NCBI GenBank assembly: GCA_016295245.1
Contig: JAEDLO010000003.1
Location: 1 to 52,266 of the forward strand
Length of the DNA: 52,266 nucleotides
Origin: Bacteroidales bacterium
Lineage (GTDB): Bacteria > Bacteroidota > Bacteroidia > Bacteroidales > UBA932
Direction: 5' to 3'
This document shows positions 8,693-16,130 of the stretch, piece by piece. A model generated the notes under the pieces. It was not told the DNA's origin and made no database searches. It worked only from the letters and a program-made list of their open reading frames with translations. The translations under genes were made by a program, and so were the position numbers. Each line of letters begins with the position of its first letter. Positions within the stretch are counted from its first letter, which is position 1.

Positions 8693-8721
8693 CAAAGCTA
8701 CTAAGAATTTGTGTAACTTTG
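8693..8721. promoter_or_regulatory. Divergent -7 elements for the cyclotransferase gene (8693-8700, minus) and rnpB (8714-8721, plus)
   Basis: Minus strand TAGCTTTG at 8700-8693 and plus strand TAACTTTG at 8714-8721 face outward with only 13 bp between them. Two polymerases could hardly occupy both at once, so the two units may compete. Confidence 0.6.
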
Positions 8722-8738
8722 CACTCGCTTAGCAGGAA

Positions 8739-9060
8739 AACTAAGGTGGGGCGATCTGCCGCTCGAAAGAGAGGAAAGTCCGGACAGGACAGGGCATCCC
8801 GCTGCGGAAAGCGCAGGTGGAGGTAACTTCAGGCCATCCGTAACAGAAAAAAACAGCCCTCCCCTCGGGGAAGGCAATGATGAAAACGCGAGGCAAGAGC
8901 TCACGACGCCGGGCAGTGATGTCAGGCGGGTACGGAACCGGGACCTGCAAAACCAAATATACTGGCAGATGAGGGCGGCCCGCCCGATGCCAGGGGGTAG
9001 GTTGCGAAGATAAATGGCAGAAAACAAGTGAACAGAAACCGGCTTACGGCTCCACCTTTT
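8739..9060 (+). ncRNA. rnpB: RNase P RNA, bacterial type A
   Basis: Catalytic RNA of ribonuclease P, which removes 5' leaders from tRNA precursors. The universal core GAGGAAAGTCCGGAC is present at about 8770-8784. TAGGTTGCGAAGATAAATGG follows at about 8998-9017, and the 3' ACAGAAACCGGCTTACGG at about 9033-9050. Helix P1 pairs CTAAGGTGGGG near 8741 with CTCCACCTTTTTAG near 9050-9063. No protein coding is expected here. The RNA ends on the TTTTT that overlaps the stop codon of the convergent rimO gene. Confidence 0.95.
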
Positions 9061-10361
9061 TAGTTTTCCACTATCTCGGCCACAAGGTCATATTCCCCCG
9101 CTTCCACTACTTTTACCCTGATGAAATCACCGACGGCGGCCTTGGACGCCGCGCCACGCACGATTACAGTTCCATCCACCTCCGGACTTTCAAACTCGCT
9201 GCGGCAGATGAGGTCTTCCCCTTCCAGCTCATCCACGAGCACCTTCAGGGTCTGGCCCACACGGGAGGCGTTGAACTGCGCGGAAATATCCATCTGAAGG
9301 CTCATCAGACGGTCAAGGCGACTCTGTTTCAGCTCCTGTGGAACATCATCAGCAAGGTTCAGCGCACCCCAGGTACCCTCTTCTTCCGAATAGGCAAAGG
9401 CTCCGAGCCTCTCGAAGCGCGCCTCAGCCACAAAGTCCAGCAACTCCTCGAAATCAGCTTCACTCTCCTCAGGGAAGCCGACTATCATAGTCGTGCGCAA
9501 AGCCACTCCCGGCACCTTCTCGCGCAGGCGGGCAATCAACTCCCGTGTCCACTTGCCGTCCACATTGCGGTGCATATTGGACAGGACGCTGTCGGAGATA
9601 TGCTGAAGCGGAATGTCAAGATAGCGGCAGACTTTGGGATTGCGCGCCATAGCCTCGAGTACGTCCTCGGGGAATTGGGCCGGATAGGAATAATGAATCC
9701 TTATCCACTCTATGCCCTCAACTTCGGAAAGTTTGTCGATAAGCTCCGCCAGAGCCCTCCTGTGATAAAGGTCCAGGCCATAATAGGTCGTGTCCTGGGC
9801 AATGAGAATAAGTTCCTTTATGCCCTTGGCGGCAAGCAGGCGGGTTTCTTCGACGAGTTCTTCCATCGGCACGGAGCGGTGCGCACCGCGAATGAGCGGG
9901 ATGGCGCAGTATGAACAGCGTCGGTCGCAGCCTTCCGAAATTTTCAGATAGGCATAAGGCACCTCGGCACCAAGACGGCGGGATGTCATCCGGCCGCTCC
10001 GCTTCACTCCGAGCCATTCGAGCACAGGGTCAAGATCCCTTGCTCCGAACCAGGCATCAACCTCAGGAATCTCGGAGGGTAACTCATCCTTGTAACGTTC
10101 TGAAAGGCAACCAAATACAGCTATAGAGCCAAATTCTCCCCTCTCTTTCAGCTTTACGGCTTCGAGGATGGCGTTGACCGACTCCTGCTTTGCGTCTCCG
10201 ATGAAGCCGCAAGTATTGATCAGCAGGATGTCCGCACCCTGCCGCGGATCGTCCACTATCAGGTATTTCTCATCGCCAAGACAAGAAAGCAGATGCTCGG
10301 TGTCAACCGTATTCTTCGAGCATCCGAGGGTCAGGACCCTAAGCCTCTTCCTGCTGTCCAT
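9060..10361 (-). CDS. rimO: Ribosomal protein S12 methylthiotransferase RimO
   Basis: Radical SAM enzyme that adds a methylthio group to the conserved aspartate of ribosomal protein S12. It has an N-terminal UPF0004 domain with cluster cysteines (LGCSKNTVDTE, INTCGFIGDAKQES, VFGCLSERY). The radical SAM CxxxCxxC motif (EGCDRRCSYCAIP) lies at about residue 150, and a C-terminal TRAM domain starts at about 375. HRSVPMEELVEE and IHYSYPAQFPEDVLEAMARN favour RimO over MiaB. The length is 433 aa. The start overlaps the DUF5606 gene by 23 nt, and the stop lies in the rnpB 3' end. Confidence 0.95.
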   Translation of the reverse strand: MDSRKRLRVLTLGCSKNTVDTEHLLSCLGDEKYLIVDDPRQGADILLINTCGFIGDAKQESVNAILEAVKLKERGEFGSIAVFGCLSERYKDELPSEIPEVDAWFGARDLDPVLEWLGVKRSGRMTSRRLGAEVPYAYLKISEGCDRRCSYCAIPLIRGAHRSVPMEELVEETRLLAAKGIKELILIAQDTTYYGLDLYHRRALAELIDKLSEVEGIEWIRIHYSYPAQFPEDVLEAMARNPKVCRYLDIPLQHISDSVLSNMHRNVDGKWTRELIARLREKVPGVALRTTMIVGFPEESEADFEELLDFVAEARFERLGAFAYSEEEGTWGALNLADDVPQELKQSRLDRLMSLQMDISAQFNASRVGQTLKVLVDELEGEDLICRSEFESPEVDGTVIVRGAASKAAVGDFIRVKVVEAGEYDLVAEIVEN

Positions 10362-10761
10362 CCTCGTCCTTCACGAAATCGAAGGAAGCGTACTTGGCAA
10401 GCTGGTCATACCAGTCGATTACCTTTCGCATATGGGAAACATAAAAGCGGTCGGCATCGTAGTCAGGAATTGCCTTAGAGAAGAGCTCGGTCAATTCAGC
10501 CTCCGATGCCTTCGGTGAAGGTGCATCCTGCTCGCCGAGCACGGTCTTGAGGGCGAGGAAAACCTCCGAAAGCTTCATCTCTCCCCTGTCGGTGTAAATG
10601 GCGATGTCGGCAAGCGTGGTGATGCGGCTGTTGCCGGTAAAGACACAACGCTTTCCGTCACAGAGGCTCTCGGCGATGGCGCCGTTCCTGGCCTGGGCGA
10701 TATACTTGTAGAGGCCGTGCTGGCCTGATACTGAAAGGATTCTTGCTAAATCAGTCTGCAT
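10339..10761 (-). CDS. DUF5606 domain protein
   Basis: A 140-residue Bacteroidetes-restricted protein. The N-terminal RILSVSGQHGLYKYIAQARN, followed by GAIAESLCDG, TLADIAIYTD and a short acidic tail, are what I associate with DUF5606. It has no signal peptide or membrane segment. It overlaps coaE by 16 nt upstream and rimO by 23 nt downstream, so it is tightly coupled in translation to both. Its function is unknown; conserved neighbourhood with coaE is the main clue. Confidence 0.8.
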   Translation of the reverse strand: MQTDLARILSVSGQHGLYKYIAQARNGAIAESLCDGKRCVFTGNSRITTLADIAIYTDRGEMKLSEVFLALKTVLGEQDAPSPKASEAELTELFSKAIPDYDADRFYVSHMRKVIDWYDQLAKYASFDFVKDEDGQQEEA

Positions 10762-11267
10762 AACAATTTGTCTGTTTTGGAATACAAATCCTCAAGAGAG
10801 GAATCATTATCTATAATATAATCTGTTTCTATATTTTCGAAAGACTGGAGAGAGTCGCGGCCCTCGGCCTTGGGATTTCGGGCAAGCCGGGTGGAGTAAG
10901 GTGCCCGCACCAGGATTACGTCGTCATATACCCCGTCAAAAATGGGTTTCGAGGCGGCGATTGCCGACTCGATAAATAGCAGCGGAGAATTGCTCTGTGC
11001 CTTCCATTTGTTTATATCCTCAAGCAGAAGAGGATAGACTATGGACTCGAGCTTGCGCCGCTTCGCTTCGTCTGTGAAGATCACGGAAATATTGTCCCAA
11101 CTGATATCCAGGGCCTGCTCGATGGAGCATTTCAGACCCGGGACCAGAGAATAGAGCATCTTGGTTCTCGAATCGCAGTCATACACAGGGTTTCCCCTGG
11201 AAGCCAGATATTCACACACAGCAGACTTGCCGCTGCCGATAGGACCTGTAACCAGAAACGTCTTCAT
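10746..11267 (-). CDS. coaE: Dephospho-CoA kinase
   Basis: Catalyses the last step of coenzyme A synthesis, phosphorylating the ribose 3'-OH of dephospho-CoA. The P-loop GPIGSGKSAVC is at about residues 8-18 when the start is ATG 11267 (MKTFLVTGPIGSGKS); a nine-residue upstream extension from 11294 overlaps the preceding gene and is rejected. YDCDSRTK and the lid region PYSTRLARN fit the family. The protein has 173 aa, at the short end (usually about 200), and the C-terminus is compact. Confidence 0.93.
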   Translation of the reverse strand: MKTFLVTGPIGSGKSAVCEYLASRGNPVYDCDSRTKMLYSLVPGLKCSIEQALDISWDNISVIFTDEAKRRKLESIVYPLLLEDINKWKAQSNSPLLFIESAIAASKPIFDGVYDDVILVRAPYSTRLARNPKAEGRDSLQSFENIETDYIIDNDSSLEDLYSKTDKLLCRLI

Positions 11268-11268
11268 A

Positions 11269-12195
11269 TCAGTTTGAGACAAGCACACAATCAACCACCT
11301 GAGGCTGGATTGAGTAATCCAAGACCCCTGAAGGCAGCTTGGACATCTTCACTATACAGCGACCGGTCAGGGAGTTGGAGAACTCCTTGTAGTCCACATA
11401 TACCCGGGACATCTTTCCCGGATTGAAGGTCGATGGAAAGGCACAGCGGAAAGTGACAACGGCAGTCGAAGGAAGAACGGCCAGATTCCTGCCGGCCGGT
11501 ACTCCTTCCGTCTGAATCCTCATTTCCTCGCTGATCTCCACGTATCGGCACACATCAAGCGAGTAATTCGCTTCCGTGTGCGAAGAGCGTATCCCGGCAG
11601 GAATTTCAAGTTTCACCGTACCGTGTACGCTAGTGGACACGTCATCGAGGGCGATAGGTTTGGTTAGGACATAGTCAACGTTTTCAAGACGTGAAAGCTC
11701 GCCGTAAAGAGTGACGGAATCAGGCTTGAAAACCATAGGCCCCTTCGCCATGTACTGTTCTGCGTAATGCAGGGAGACAATCTGTCTGACAGGTACCTTC
11801 TTATGGTCTGCAGTAGGAAAGGAGAAATCAGCCCCTTCATCCACGAAGGCTTCCACAGCCTCCACCGATCCGAAAATGTCTGCCGAATACTTCATCAATG
11901 ATGACGAAGGTATCCTGTAGACATCTCCGCCCAGATGCCTGAAATCCGACGGATCGAAAAAGACCTTGACAGCCCGGCGGTTTTTCTTTCCGAGTCTGAG
12001 AAGCCTGAAGCCCGTAGCCTTGACCTTTGCCGAAATGTAGGCGTTGGATTCGGACAACCTTGCCCTGCCCGTGAGATTGCTCTCTGCCGACACAGGCACG
12101 CTCACAACCTCCACGTAAGAACGTGAAAGGTTATGAATCAGCCAGATGCTTGTAGAAAGCAAGAGGCACAGGAATAGTTGTCCCCAGTCCTTCAC
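11269..12195 (-). CDS. YbbR-like domain protein
   Basis: A 308-residue protein with one N-terminal transmembrane segment (about residues 7-22, FLCLLLSTSIWLIHNLSRSY) and a periplasmic part containing YbbR-type repeats. In Firmicutes YbbR proteins regulate the diadenylate cyclase CdaA, but here no cdaA is adjacent and the gene sits in the nusB-yajC-coaE operon usual for Bacteroidetes. Translation starts at GTG 12195, one base from the yajC stop. Its role in this phylum is not established. Confidence 0.78.
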   Translation of the reverse strand: MKDWGQLFLCLLLSTSIWLIHNLSRSYVEVVSVPVSAESNLTGRARLSESNAYISAKVKATGFRLLRLGKKNRRAVKVFFDPSDFRHLGGDVYRIPSSSLMKYSADIFGSVEAVEAFVDEGADFSFPTADHKKVPVRQIVSLHYAEQYMAKGPMVFKPDSVTLYGELSRLENVDYVLTKPIALDDVSTSVHGTVKLEIPAGIRSSHTEANYSLDVCRYVEISEEMRIQTEGVPAGRNLAVLPSTAVVTFRCAFPSTFNPGKMSRVYVDYKEFSNSLTGRCIVKMSKLPSGVLDYSIQPQVVDCVLVSN

Positions 12196-12516
12196 TTATT
12201 TCTTGGCCTGATTGGCCTGGTCGGTCATATCCTTCTGGATGGAGGTCTTGTCAACGCGGATCTTGACATTGTCGTCAACCTTCATAAGCACGGTTCTTTC
12301 GTCCACTTCCGCTACGATGCCGTAGATGCCGCCTGCGGTGATGACCTTGTCACCCTTCTTGAGGGAATTGCGCATTGCCTCGAGTTCCTTCTGCTGCTTG
12401 CGCTGAGGTCTGATCATAAAAAACCACATCACAAGGAAGATAAGAGCGAGCATGATCCACATTGAGAGGCTGCTGCCCTGGGCCTGAGGATTGGCCTGTA
12501 AAATAAGATTAAGCAT
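12196..12516 (-). CDS. yajC: Preprotein translocase accessory subunit YajC
   Basis: Small single-span membrane protein that associates with SecDF and supports export. The transmembrane helix WIMLALIFLVMWFFMIRPQRKQQKE (about 21-45, listed in part) with the RPQRKQQKE cytoplasmic boundary is diagnostic. KKGDKVITAGGIYGIVAEVDE forms the conserved cytosolic domain. The length is 106 aa. It overlaps nusB by 8 nt and is followed immediately by the YbbR gene. Confidence 0.95.
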   Translation of the reverse strand: MLNLILQANPQAQGSSLSMWIMLALIFLVMWFFMIRPQRKQQKELEAMRNSLKKGDKVITAGGIYGIVAEVDERTVLMKVDDNVKIRVDKTSIQKDMTDQANQAKK

Positions 12517-13435
12517 TTTCTCTGTTATTTAAGATTTTATCCAACAAGCCGTTGACGAAAGCACTGCTTTCCGGCGTACTGTAATACTTTGAGATTTCTA
12601 CATACTCGTTGATGATCACTCCGAAAGGTGTTGCAGGGAAGGCCTTTGACTCAGCGAGGCCGCAGGCAATGAGGGCGAGATCGGTAGTGCAGAGGCGGTC
12701 GCGGTTCCACTTCGGGGTCAGTTCGGCCACTCTCGAACAATAAGAGTCAAGATTCGAGTAGGCCGTACGAACGAGACTGTGCACGAAGGCGCGGTCACTA
12801 TCCATAGCTTCATTTCCCGGAAGCTCGCTCTGATAGAGGGCAGGCAGATTCCAACTCTCTTCTTTCGCGATGGCTCGGAGGGACTTGCAGCACCAACTCA
12901 GCGAATAAGGAAGGTCATCATTCCAATATATCGACAAGTCTTCAAGGATTTCCTCGAGTGCCTGATTGTCTTCGAATTCGTTTTCGAAGATCCTGCACCA
13001 CAGAGCCGCATCCTCTTCGAGAGATGACTGGCCGCTTTCAAGATACGAAGTGAAGTAGTCTTTGGTACGGATAGATTCGTAGAGATTGCGCAGAAGCGCG
13101 TCATACTGGTCCCAGGAGAGTTTCTTCTTTGTTATCAGCTTGGTGAAGTCCCTGTCGGAAGCGAGCAGCGGGGCAATCCGGTTATTTACGAACTTGAGGT
13201 TTGGATTGCGTTCCCGGTCTGTGGCTGAGAACTTGTTCCTTGAGCTCTCGATACGGCTGCGTGCCTCGTCGGTAAGAGGTCCGACGATAGAAAGGAGAAA
13301 CAGATACAGGTCTCTGGTCGACTCGCAGGAGATTTCCAGAAGGGCTTCCGTCTCCTTGAGAGTCATACCCGGATTTTCCGCATAACAGAATACAGCCTTG
13401 AAGGCCTTAGTACGGAGAATTCTTCGGTTGAGCAT
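12509..13435 (-). CDS. nusB: Transcription antitermination factor NusB (long form)
   Basis: RNA-binding factor that acts with NusE on boxA to prevent termination in rRNA operons. The C-terminal 130 residues hold the NusB fold: W-N-R-DRLCTTDLALIACGLAE, then ATPFGVIINEYVEISKYYST and SAFVNGLLDKI. The N-terminal half is an extension that makes the protein 308 aa, about twice the enterobacterial length, as is usual in Bacteroidetes. I chose ATG 13435 (MLNRRILRTKAFKAVF); the in-frame TTG at 13447 adds four residues and lacks support. It is the first gene of the six-gene operon ending at rimO. Confidence 0.92.
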   Translation of the reverse strand: MLNRRILRTKAFKAVFCYAENPGMTLKETEALLEISCESTRDLYLFLLSIVGPLTDEARSRIESSRNKFSATDRERNPNLKFVNNRIAPLLASDRDFTKLITKKKLSWDQYDALLRNLYESIRTKDYFTSYLESGQSSLEEDAALWCRIFENEFEDNQALEEILEDLSIYWNDDLPYSLSWCCKSLRAIAKEESWNLPALYQSELPGNEAMDSDRAFVHSLVRTAYSNLDSYCSRVAELTPKWNRDRLCTTDLALIACGLAESKAFPATPFGVIINEYVEISKYYSTPESSAFVNGLLDKILNNRENA

Positions 13436-13456
13436 TTTTTCAAACAATTATTCAGG

Positions 13457-13493
13457 CAAAGATAATAAGTAATCGATAAAAAAACTATTTTTG
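13457..13493. promoter_or_regulatory. Divergent -7 elements for nusB (13457-13464, minus) and the DUF3276 gene (13486-13493, plus)
   Basis: Minus strand TATCTTTG at 13464-13457 and plus strand TATTTTTG at 13486-13493 match TAnnTTTG and face outward with 21 bp between them. Confidence 0.6.
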
Positions 13494-13533
13494 TAGTGAG
13501 CAGAATGCTCTAATCACTTTAACTATTCAAGAT

Positions 13534-13998
13534 ATGTACAAAGACGATTTCGAAAAAGGCAGAAGTCAGAGATTCTCCAGAGAGAGAAGATTTGACAGGC
13601 CCGGCAGATCCGACCGCGCGGGACGCTATGACAGAGGAGGAAGATATGACAGGTACGACCGGAACGACCACGACGGAGAGGATATATACTCCAAGCCGGT
13701 AAAAGCCGGAAAACGTACATACTTCTTTGATGTCAAGACAACAAGGGACAAGAGCGACTTCTATCTTACCATCACCGAAAGCAAGAGACACAACAATGCT
13801 GACGGCAGCATAAATTTCGACAAGCACAAAATCTTCCTCTACAAGGAGGACTTCCAGAAATTTGCAGATGGTCTCAACGAGGTTGTAGAATACATCAAGA
13901 ACGAGTGCTTCCACGGCGAAATTCCTCAGCGGCCTGAAAGCCCGGCCGAAGACGAGGACTCCTATCCGTATGAGGCCACAGAAGAACAGGGCTTCTGA
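13534..13998 (+). CDS. PUR-alpha-like DUF3276 nucleic-acid-binding protein
   Basis: A 154-residue Bacteroidetes protein of the DUF3276 family, whose fold resembles the eukaryotic PUR-alpha repeat and binds single-stranded nucleic acid. The PUR-like core runs from about residue 58 (GKRTYFFDVKTTRDKSDFYL) to 128 (VEYIKNECF). In front of it is a basic Arg/Gly/Asp/Tyr-rich tail (DRPGRSDRAGRYDRGGRYDR) resembling an RGG box, and behind it an acidic tail. Its stop TGA overlaps the ATG of the amidohydrolase gene (TGATG), so the two genes are translationally coupled. The family call is good; the cellular role is unknown. Confidence 0.82.
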   Translation: MYKDDFEKGRSQRFSRERRFDRPGRSDRAGRYDRGGRYDRYDRNDHDGEDIYSKPVKAGKRTYFFDVKTTRDKSDFYLTITESKRHNNADGSINFDKHKIFLYKEDFQKFADGLNEVVEYIKNECFHGEIPQRPESPAEDEDSYPYEATEEQGF

Positions 13999-15272
13999 TG
14001 GGAGACATCCTTCTGAGGAACATCACTCTCAATGACTCAGCCAATGACATACTGATCAAGAAAGGACGCATCAGCAAGATAGAACCTGCTGGATCGGGCA
14101 TCGGATGGAATCTGGGCGGTGATGTCGAGCTGATGGACTGCTCTGGCAAGGTTGCCATTCCCGGCTTTATCAATATGCACACCCACTCCCCTATGACCCT
14201 AATGAGGGGCATAGGGGAAGATATGACTTTTCAGGAATGGATCTCCAAGATCTGGCAGGTGGAAGAAAGGCTCGACCACGACTTCGTCTATTGGTCGACC
14301 AGGCTCGCCTGCCTTGAGATGATACGCGGCGGCACGGTATGTTTCAACGACCAATACTGGTATTTTGCCGACTCCGTCAAGGCCGCCCTCGATATGGGTA
14401 TGCGCATCGCCACAGGCTATGACGTAATGGACAAGGGCAACAAAGCGGAAGCCGAAAGGCAGAAGGAACAATGCCTGAGGATGAGCGAGAAATTCCTCAA
14501 CAACCTCGACGAGGGCCATATCTACGAGCTCGCCTTCCACGCCGCATATTCCGTAAGCGAGGAAATGATGCTCTGGGTTTCAGACCTGGCGCGCAAATAC
14601 GATCTCAATATACACATTCACCTCAGTGAGACACAAAAGGAAGTCCTCGACTGCAAGGCTGCACATTCGGGTCTCTCACCGGTGGAGTATCTCGACTCTC
14701 TGGGAATACTGTCCGACAGGGTTCTTGCAGCCCATACCCTGTGGCTCTCCGAGAACGATATGGATATCCTCGCAAAGCGCGGGGTTCACTGCATCCACAA
14801 CATCAACTCCAACACCAAGCTCGCTTCGGGCTACAGGTTCCTCTACAACGAAATGAGGGACAGGGGTATCAACATCTGTCTGGGCACAGACGGCTGTGCA
14901 TCCTCCAACAATCTGGATATGCTTGAAGCTATGAAGACCAGCGCGCTCTTCCAGAAGGCTTGGAGGGAAGACCCCGCCGCCCTGCCTTTGGGCGAACTTA
15001 TGGATATGGCCACAATCAACGGAGCAAAGGCCCTGCGCTACGGTTCGGGGCGCATAGCGGTGGGCGAAGTCGCCGATATCAATATCATTGACACCGACAA
15101 TTGCTACTTCCTGTCCAACGCACCGTTCTTGGCCAACCTTATATATTCGGCCCACTCGGACTGCATCGACTCGGTAATCTGCCGTGGCCGTTTCCTTATG
15201 AGACACAGAGAAATTGAAGGCGAGAAAGAGATACTCGCCCAGGCACGAAGAGTGCTGAAGAAAATCGCATAA
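13998..15272 (+). CDS. Amidohydrolase, 5-methylthioadenosine/S-adenosylhomocysteine deaminase family
   Basis: Metal-dependent deaminase of the MTA/SAH deaminase-TrzN-AtzB group. The HxH metal ligands are in NMHTHSPMTLMRGIG (about residues 55-70). Further ligands are HIHLSETQKE (about 205), LAAHTLWLSEND (about 245) and the aspartate in LGTDGCASSNNLDM (about 300). The length is 424 aa and it is cytosolic. It probably converts an adenosine-type nucleoside to its inosine form; the purine nucleoside phosphorylase gene 16 nt downstream could split such a product. Aminodeoxyfutalosine or guanine-type substrates cannot be excluded from sequence. Confidence 0.85.
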   Translation: MGDILLRNITLNDSANDILIKKGRISKIEPAGSGIGWNLGGDVELMDCSGKVAIPGFINMHTHSPMTLMRGIGEDMTFQEWISKIWQVEERLDHDFVYWSTRLACLEMIRGGTVCFNDQYWYFADSVKAALDMGMRIATGYDVMDKGNKAEAERQKEQCLRMSEKFLNNLDEGHIYELAFHAAYSVSEEMMLWVSDLARKYDLNIHIHLSETQKEVLDCKAAHSGLSPVEYLDSLGILSDRVLAAHTLWLSENDMDILAKRGVHCIHNINSNTKLASGYRFLYNEMRDRGINICLGTDGCASSNNLDMLEAMKTSALFQKAWREDPAALPLGELMDMATINGAKALRYGSGRIAVGEVADINIIDTDNCYFLSNAPFLANLIYSAHSDCIDSVICRGRFLMRHREIEGEKEILAQARRVLKKIA

Positions 15273-15288
15273 CAATAACATCAAGACT

Positions 15289-16116
15289 ATGGATCCAAGA
15301 ATGGAAGCTATCGGCATAGCGGCCGATTACATCAAAGAAAAGTTCTCCGGCAATGTCCCTACAGTCGGCATTGTGCTCGGAAGCGGACTTGGGAGACTCG
15401 CCGACATCATTGAAGACCAGGTAGTCATCCCATACAGAACCATACCCCGCTTCCCTGTTTCCACCGCCATCGGCCACAAGGGCAACTTTATTTTCGGCAA
15501 ACTGGGCGGAAAGTGGGTGCTTGCAATGCAAGGCCGTTTCCACTACTACGAAGGCTACGATATGGAGCTTGTCACTATGGGAATACGCGTAATGAAGGTT
15601 CTGGGAGTGGAATATCTCCTCGTCTCAAACGCCGCAGGAGGATGCAATCCTGAATACAAGGTCGGAGACCTGGTTATCATCAAGGACCACATCAACACCC
15701 TGCCCAACCCTCTCATCGGAAAGAACTTCGATGAGTTCGGCCCGCGTTTCCTCGATATGACTACCGCCTATGACCTGGAGTTGCAGGATATGGCAGCCGA
15801 AATAATGAGCGATATGGGATTGAAAATATTCAGGGGCGTTTACTTCGGCAGTACCGGTCCTACATATGAGACTCCGGCCGAAGTGCGCTTCTACCGTCTG
15901 ATAGGTGCAGACCTTTTGGGAATGTCCACCATACCTGAAGTGATAGTCGGAAGACATTGCGGTCTGAGGGTATTCGGAGTCTCGGTTGTCACAAACGAGG
16001 CCAACACCCAAAACAATGTCAAGACCATAAATGATGAAGAAGACGTAGTCGTACAGGCTAATATGTCAGCCGACAAGATGACTACCCTGTTCATAAAAAT
16101 GATAGAGAGGCTTTAG
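15289..16116 (+). CDS. punA: Purine nucleoside phosphorylase (trimeric, PNP/MTAP family)
   Basis: Cleaves (deoxy)inosine or guanosine with phosphate to the base and (deoxy)ribose 1-phosphate. VGIVLGSGLGRLADII (phosphate loop, about residues 25-40), FPVSTAIGHKGNFIFG, QGRFHYYEGYD, SNAAGGCNP and GSTGPTYETPAEVRFYRLIG, then GMSTIPEV and the base-contacting VTNEANT, are all family motifs. The N in VVTNEA is typical of 6-oxopurine-specific enzymes. The length is 275 aa. It lies 16 nt after the amidohydrolase gene, giving a deaminase-phosphorylase salvage pair. Confidence 0.93.
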   Translation: MDPRMEAIGIAADYIKEKFSGNVPTVGIVLGSGLGRLADIIEDQVVIPYRTIPRFPVSTAIGHKGNFIFGKLGGKWVLAMQGRFHYYEGYDMELVTMGIRVMKVLGVEYLLVSNAAGGCNPEYKVGDLVIIKDHINTLPNPLIGKNFDEFGPRFLDMTTAYDLELQDMAAEIMSDMGLKIFRGVYFGSTGPTYETPAEVRFYRLIGADLLGMSTIPEVIVGRHCGLRVFGVSVVTNEANTQNNVKTINDEEDVVVQANMSADKMTTLFIKMIERL

Positions 16117-16128
16117 AGCCTCTCTATC
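16101..16128. terminator. Perfect hairpin between convergent punA and rny
   Basis: Arms GATAGAGAGGCT (16101-16112) and AGCCTCTCTATC (16117-16128) pair perfectly over 12 bp around a 4-nt loop containing the punA stop codon. The T-rich tract is on the minus-strand side (ATTTTTATG), so it would best stop rny transcripts; the plus side lacks a clear U run. Confidence 0.6.
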
Positions 16129-16130
16129 TG

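Noticed and set aside
12178..12516. Plus-strand open frame of 95 codons opposite yajC
   Set aside because: Shadow of yajC, whose transmembrane and RPQRKQQKE motifs are unambiguous.
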